In this document: positions 60,348 to 64,000 of the stretch, piece after piece | How the letters are laid out: each line of letters starts with the position of its first letter | Position numbering within the stretch: position 1 is the first letter of the stretch | Assembly (NCBI RefSeq): GCF_011758765.1 | Contig: NZ_JAANOU010000001.1 | Location: 3,348,001-3,412,000 of the forward strand | Direction: 5' to 3' | Source of the DNA: Amycolatopsis viridis | Lineage (GTDB): Bacteria > Actinomycetota > Actinomycetes > Mycobacteriales > Pseudonocardiaceae | DNA: 64,000 nucleotides | Notes under the pieces: model-generated | What the model was told of the DNA's origin: nothing | What the model saw: only the letters and a program-made list of their open reading frames with translations | The model's database searches: none | Translations under genes and position numbers: made by a program

Positions 60348-61519
60348 AGGCACTGTGCTGGCAAGGCGTGAACAAGCTTTCGGTCGAGGACGTGCGGGAT
60401 CCGGAGATCCGCAACGGGGAGGACGTGATCGTCCGGGTCACCGCGAGCACGACGTGCGGTTCCGACCTGCACCTGATCGGCGGTTACGTCCCGGCGATGG
60501 AGGCCGGGGACGTGCTGGGCCACGAGTTCCTCGGCGAGGTGGTCGAGGTCGGTCCGGGCGTGCGGCGGCACCGGGTGGGCGACCGGGTGGTGGTGGCGTC
60601 GTTCATCGGCTGCGGCCGCTGCTGGTACTGCCGCAACGACCTGTGGTCGCTGTGCGACAACAGCAACACCAACCCCGGGATCGCCGCGATGATCTACGGC
60701 TACGAGCCGGGCGGGATCTTCGGCTACTCGCACGCGATGGGTGGTTTCCAGGGCAGCCACGCCGAGTACATCCGGGTCCCCTTCGCCGACTACGGAGCCT
60801 TCACGGTGCCCGAGGGGCTGGACGACGACGCGGCGCTGTTCGCCTCCGACTCGGTCCCGACCGGCTGGATGGGAGCGGACCTGGGCGGGGTCAAGGCAGG
60901 CGATGTCGTGGCCGTGTGGGGCTGCGGCGCGGTCGGGCAGATGGCGGCCAGGGCGGCGATCCTGCTCGGGGCGGAACGCGTGATCTCCATCGACCGCTAC
61001 CCGGAACGGCTCACCATGGCCGAGCGGCACATCGGGGCCGAGACCATCGACTACACCAGCACCGACGTCGGCGCCGAGCTGCGCGAGCGCACCGGCGGCC
61101 GCGGCCCGGACGTGTGCATCGAGGCGGTCGGCATGGAGGCGGACACCACCGGGCCGGAGCAGCGCTACGACCAGGTGAAGCAGCAGCTGCGGCTGCAGAC
61201 CGAGCGGCCGGCGGCAGTGCGGGAGGCGATCCACGCCTGCCGCAAGGGCGGCACCGTGTTCGTGCTCGGCGTGTTCGGCGGCGTGGTGGACAAGTTCCCG
61301 CTCGGTGCCGTCATCAACAACGGGCTGACCATCCGGGGCGCCCAGCAGCACGGGCAGCGCTACATCCCGATGCTGCTGGAACGCATGGCCGCCGGGCAGA
61401 TCCCCACCCAGCACCTGGTCACGCACGCGTTGCCGCTGACCGACGGCCCGAAGGGGTACGACCTGTTCAAACACAAGAAGGACGGCTGTGTCCGGGCGGT
61501 CTTCCACCCCGCCCGGTGA
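60344..61519 (+). CDS. Zinc-dependent alcohol dehydrogenase (MDR superfamily)
   Basis: 391-residue MDR enzyme. The catalytic zinc ligands lie in TTCGSDLHL and GHEFLGEVVEVG, and the structural-zinc Cys cluster in GCGRCWYCRNDLWSLC. The nucleotide-binding motif is WGCGAVGQMAA. It resembles the glutathione-independent formaldehyde-dehydrogenase-like subgroup, which has the extra insert seen here (EADTTGPEQRYDQVKQQL). The likely substrate is an alcohol or aldehyde. It follows the small membrane protein with overlap and ends before a strong hairpin. Confidence 0.85.
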   Translation: MKALCWQGVNKLSVEDVRDPEIRNGEDVIVRVTASTTCGSDLHLIGGYVPAMEAGDVLGHEFLGEVVEVGPGVRRHRVGDRVVVASFIGCGRCWYCRNDLWSLCDNSNTNPGIAAMIYGYEPGGIFGYSHAMGGFQGSHAEYIRVPFADYGAFTVPEGLDDDAALFASDSVPTGWMGADLGGVKAGDVVAVWGCGAVGQMAARAAILLGAERVISIDRYPERLTMAERHIGAETIDYTSTDVGAELRERTGGRGPDVCIEAVGMEADTTGPEQRYDQVKQQLRLQTERPAAVREAIHACRKGGTVFVLGVFGGVVDKFPLGAVINNGLTIRGAQQHGQRYIPMLLERMAAGQIPTQHLVTHALPLTDGPKGYDLFKHKKDGCVRAVFHPAR

Positions 61520-61526
61520 CACGAGA

Positions 61527-61567
61527 ACGGCCGCGCACCGCCCGCTCACGGGGTGGTACGCGGCCGT
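61527..61567. terminator. Hairpin between alcohol dehydrogenase and a convergent membrane-protein gene
   Basis: Outer arms ACGGCCGCG (61527-61535) and CGCGGCCGT (61559-61567) are perfect. An inner CCGCCC/GGGTGG stem with one G-T pair extends it. It lies between convergent genes and is likely bidirectional. Confidence 0.7.
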
Positions 61568-61577
61568 CCGGGCAGCG

Positions 61578-62696
61578 TCAGCGCTTGAGGAACTTCAGGC
61601 TGGTGCTCAGCGAGTCCGACCACGGCGAGGCGAGGTCCAGCCGCCGCAGCTCGTCGGCGTGCTGGACCGCCGCCAGCTCCGCCATCAGGCGGGCCCGCAT
61701 CCGGTCGTCGTGCGCGGCGTTCGCGGCCCGCAGGGCCCGGTCCAGCCGGGTCTTGCGGAACGGCGTCATCCACGACGCCCGGGCCAGGTGCGCGGCCCGG
61801 CGGGCCGCCCGGTCGCGGGTGCGCGCCAGGGCGTCCCGCTCGTCGTCCCCCAGCCCCAGCCGGGACAGGAACCGCTCCTTGAGCTCGCGGGTGACCCGCG
61901 ACCACGTGGTGATCCGGGCACGGGCGTGCCGCAGCTCGATCCCGAGCGCCAGGTGCAGCATGACCACGCCGAGCACCGGTCCCAGCGTCACCCGCGCCAG
62001 GCCGGACACCGGGCCGGCCAGGTCGAAGGCCATGTAGCCGGACGCCGCGCACAACGCCCACAGGATCAGCCGCGCCGGGCCGGGCTTGCCGCTCGGGCTG
62101 CGGATCTCGGCCCGCATGGCGAACCCGCACGCGATCAGGGCCACCTCGACCACGGCGAACATCGCGGCCCGCTCGTAGACGTTGGAGATCCCGAGCTTGT
62201 CCCCGAAGAACCGCCACGAGGTGTCCACCGAGACCAGCAGCGACATGAACGCCACCAGGTAGAAGCCCCGCGAGCCCTCCGGCGACCTCCGGGCGGAGGG
62301 TGCGGTCATCTCGGCGGTGTCCGTGCCCTGGCCGGTGGGGGTGTCGGCGTCCTCGCCGGACGGCTCCGCGGCGGCCTCCTCGGCGTCGCGCCGGTCGTCC
62401 AGTTCGGCCAGCATCTTCACCGACAGCCGCGGCAGGTCGCCGGTGTCACCCAGCCCGCGCTCCTTCCGCCACCGGGTGACCTGCTCCCCCACAGCGGCGC
62501 GTTCCCGCTTGGGGTTGGTGACCACGCCGTAGGTCACCAGGAAGGCCAGCACGTCCGACGTGGACGGCTCGCCCAGGGTTTCGCACGCGTACCGGACCTT
62601 CTCGTCCATGGTGTCCAGCATGACCAGGCGGGCGGCGTGGGCCGCGCTGCTGATCACGTCGGTCGAAGCAGCGTGCTGGTCGCTCTCGGTTTCCAT
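61578..62696 (-). CDS. Multi-pass membrane protein, weakly DUF2637/SpdB-like
   Basis: 372-residue protein. The N-terminal about 140 residues are cytoplasmic and charged. Four hydrophobic segments lie at about 148-255 (GFYLVAFMSLLVSVDTSWRFF, AMFAVVEVALIACGFAM, LILWALCAASGYMAFDLAG, VTLGPVLGVVMLHLALGIEL). A basic helical C-terminal tail follows (RARITTWSRVTRELKERFLSRLG). The layout recalls DUF2637/SpdB proteins of actinobacterial conjugative elements, but no transfer or integrase genes are nearby. Function is unknown. ATG at 62696 is the start nearest the conserved helix. Confidence 0.65.
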   Translation of the reverse strand: METESDQHAASTDVISSAAHAARLVMLDTMDEKVRYACETLGEPSTSDVLAFLVTYGVVTNPKRERAAVGEQVTRWRKERGLGDTGDLPRLSVKMLAELDDRRDAEEAAAEPSGEDADTPTGQGTDTAEMTAPSARRSPEGSRGFYLVAFMSLLVSVDTSWRFFGDKLGISNVYERAAMFAVVEVALIACGFAMRAEIRSPSGKPGPARLILWALCAASGYMAFDLAGPVSGLARVTLGPVLGVVMLHLALGIELRHARARITTWSRVTRELKERFLSRLGLGDDERDALARTRDRAARRAAHLARASWMTPFRKTRLDRALRAANAAHDDRMRARLMAELAAVQHADELRRLDLASPWSDSLSTSLKFLKR

Positions 62697-62778
62697 GTTC
62701 GTCCTTGTGAAGCTCTCGTCGGTGGGGTCGCGAGCATAGCGGGTATGTCGATCAACCGGGTGATCGCCCTTGATCTTG

Positions 62779-64000
62779 CTACCCGCGGCCCCCCGCCGCC
62801 GCCGCGTGCGCCGTGCTCGACGTGGGCAGGGCACGCAGCAGGTCCTCGACCCGCTCCTTGGCGTCGCCGAAGAGCATCGCCGAGTTCTCCCGGAAGAACA
62901 GCGGGTTCTGCACGCCCGCGTACCCGGAGGACATGGAGCGCTTGAACACGACGACGTTCTTGGCCTCCCACACCCGCAGCACCGGCATGCCGGCGATGGG
63001 TGAGCCGGGGTCCTCGGCCGCGGCCGGGTTGACGGTGTCGTTGGCCCCGATGACGAGGACGACGTCGGTGCCGGCGAAGTCGTCGTTGATCTCGTCCATC
63101 TCCAGCACGATGTCGTAGGGCACCTTGGCCTCGGCGAGCAGCACGTTCATGTGCCCGGGCAGCCGTCCGGCGACGGGATGGATGCCGAAGCGCACCTCGA
63201 CGCCGCGGTCGCGCAGGCGGCGGGTCAGTTCGGCCACCCCGTGCTGGGCCTGCGCGACGGCCATGCCGTAGCCGGGGGTGATGATCACGCTGCTCGCGTC
63301 GGCGAGCAGTTCCGCGGCACCGTCGACGCCGATCTCCCGGTGCTCGCCGTAGTCCGTGTCGGCCGCCGGGCCCGCCTCGATCCCGAACCCGCCGGCGATC
63401 ACGGACAGGAACGACCGGTTCATCGCCTTGCACATGATGTAGGACAGGTAGGCACCCGAGGAGCCGACGAGCGCGCCGGTGACGATGAGCAGGTTGTTCT
63501 CCAGCAGGAAGCCGCTCGCCGCGGCCGCCCAGCCGGAGTAGCTGTTGAGCATCGACACGACCACCGGCATGTCACCGCCGCCGATCGACGCAACGAGGTG
63601 CCAGCCCAGGGCCAGCGCGACCACGGTGACGGCGATGAGCAGCCACAGCTGCGGCTGGGCGATGAACCACACCGTCAGCGCCACGAACAGGACCAGCGCG
63701 CCGAGGTTGAGGAAGTTCTTGCCGGGCAGCATCAACGGCGCGGACTTCATCCGCGCGGACAGCTTCAGGAACGCGACGATCGAACCGGTGAACGTGACCG
63801 CACCGATGAACACGCCGATGAACACCTCACCGGAGTGGATCCCGCCCAGGCCGAGCGCGTCCAGCGCGTGCGCCTCGGCGCCGCCGGGTTCGGCTTCGAC
63901 CTGGAGGTAGCCGTTCCAGCCGACCAGCACCGCGGCCAGGCCGACGAACGAGTGCAGCAGGGCGATCAGCTCGGGCATGCCGGTCATCTGCACGACGCGG
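62779..64000 (-). CDS. pntB: NAD(P) transhydrogenase beta subunit (N terminus cut by window)
   Basis: At least 406 residues of PntB. The membrane part ([39 protein letters not shown]-like and [35 protein letters not shown]) is followed by the NADP-binding domain with [52 protein letters not shown] and [12 protein letters not shown]. These blocks are near-identical to E. coli PntB. With PntA it couples hydride transfer from NADH to NADP+ to proton flow. About 70 N-terminal residues lie beyond the right edge; pntA is presumably further right. Confidence 0.93.
   Translation of the reverse strand, partial: RVVQMTGMPELIALLHSFVGLAAVLVGWNGYLQVEAEPGGAEAHALDALGLGGIHSGEVFIGVFIGAVTFTGSIVAFLKLSARMKSAPLMLPGKNFLNLGALVLFVALTVWFIAQPQLWLLIAVTVVALALGWHLVASIGGGDMPVVVSMLNSYSGWAAAASGFLLENNLLIVTGALVGSSGAYLSYIMCKAMNRSFLSVIAGGFGIEAGPAADTDYGEHREIGVDGAAELLADASSVIITPGYGMAVAQAQHGVAELTRRLRDRGVEVRFGIHPVAGRLPGHMNVLLAEAKVPYDIVLEMDEINDDFAGTDVVLVIGANDTVNPAAAEDPGSPIAGMPVLRVWEAKNVVVFKRSMSSGYAGVQNPLFFRENSAMLFGDAKERVEDLLRALPTSSTAHAAAAGGRG

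Overview
The window looks like chromosome of a high-GC (about 72%) actinobacterium, most likely from the Amycolatopsis/Pseudonocardiaceae neighbourhood. The evidence is the very GC-rich third codon positions, the frequent GTG starts, a KstR2-controlled steroid CD-ring catabolic locus, F420/flavin LLM oxidoreductases, DUF3040 proteins and a furA-katG pair. The genus is an inference; no rRNA or tRNA gene is visible.

Region 1 (1-21980) is a steroid ring-C/D (HIP) degradation locus. It contains ipdC (cut by the window edge), ipdB, ipdA, a monooxygenase-esterase-SDR operon, a second complete ipdAB pair, the TetR repressor kstR2, fadD3, ipdF, several SDR/NTF2-like pairs, an F420/FMN-type LLM oxidoreductase, a thiolase, and a complete branched-chain-amino-acid-type ABC importer with a fused LivM-LivG subunit. 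Copies of the KstR2 operator pattern AnCAAGnnCTTGnT (exact or one mismatch) lie before nearly every transcription unit, including the importer. This suggests one regulon that couples uptake of a steroid fragment or acid to its degradation.

Region 2 (22000-36300) is mixed: an MFS exporter behind a cluster of TGGCNCCA palindromes, a ribbon-helix-helix/DUF4097 pair, DUF1622 and DUF421 membrane proteins, an NTF2/CMD pair facing an XRE regulator, a TPR protein, a secreted protein with an apparent frameshift, two DUF3040 proteins around an acetate-type transporter, a CDGSH/heavy-metal-chaperone pair under CsoR-like sites, a two-component pair, a lipoprotein and a LuxR-type response regulator.

Region 3 (36341-52356) is one uninterrupted 14-gene exopolysaccharide operon. 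Almost every junction is a start/stop overlap. It encodes a Wzz-like protein, two glycosyltransferases, a DegT aminotransferase, a WbpM/PglF-like dehydratase, an HprK-like P-loop protein, a divergent RtcB-family protein, an APH-fold phosphotransferase, a Wzy/WaaL-like polymerase or ligase, a flippase, a secreted metallophosphatase, a formyltransferase, a PIG-L deacetylase and an initiating phosphoglycosyl transferase. The RtcB-like protein keeps the metal-binding Cys/His and the guanylylation His but appears to lack two other active-site residues. It is the most unexpected gene in the window.

Region 4 (52357-64000) begins with a nine-unit 21-bp tandem repeat, then a Fur operator with apparently leaderless furA and katG, a membrane protein, an LLM oxidoreductase behind a perfect MerR-type palindrome, several small enzymes, a zinc alcohol dehydrogenase, a multi-pass membrane protein, and pntB cut by the right edge. 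Strong perfect-stem hairpins separate most convergent units.
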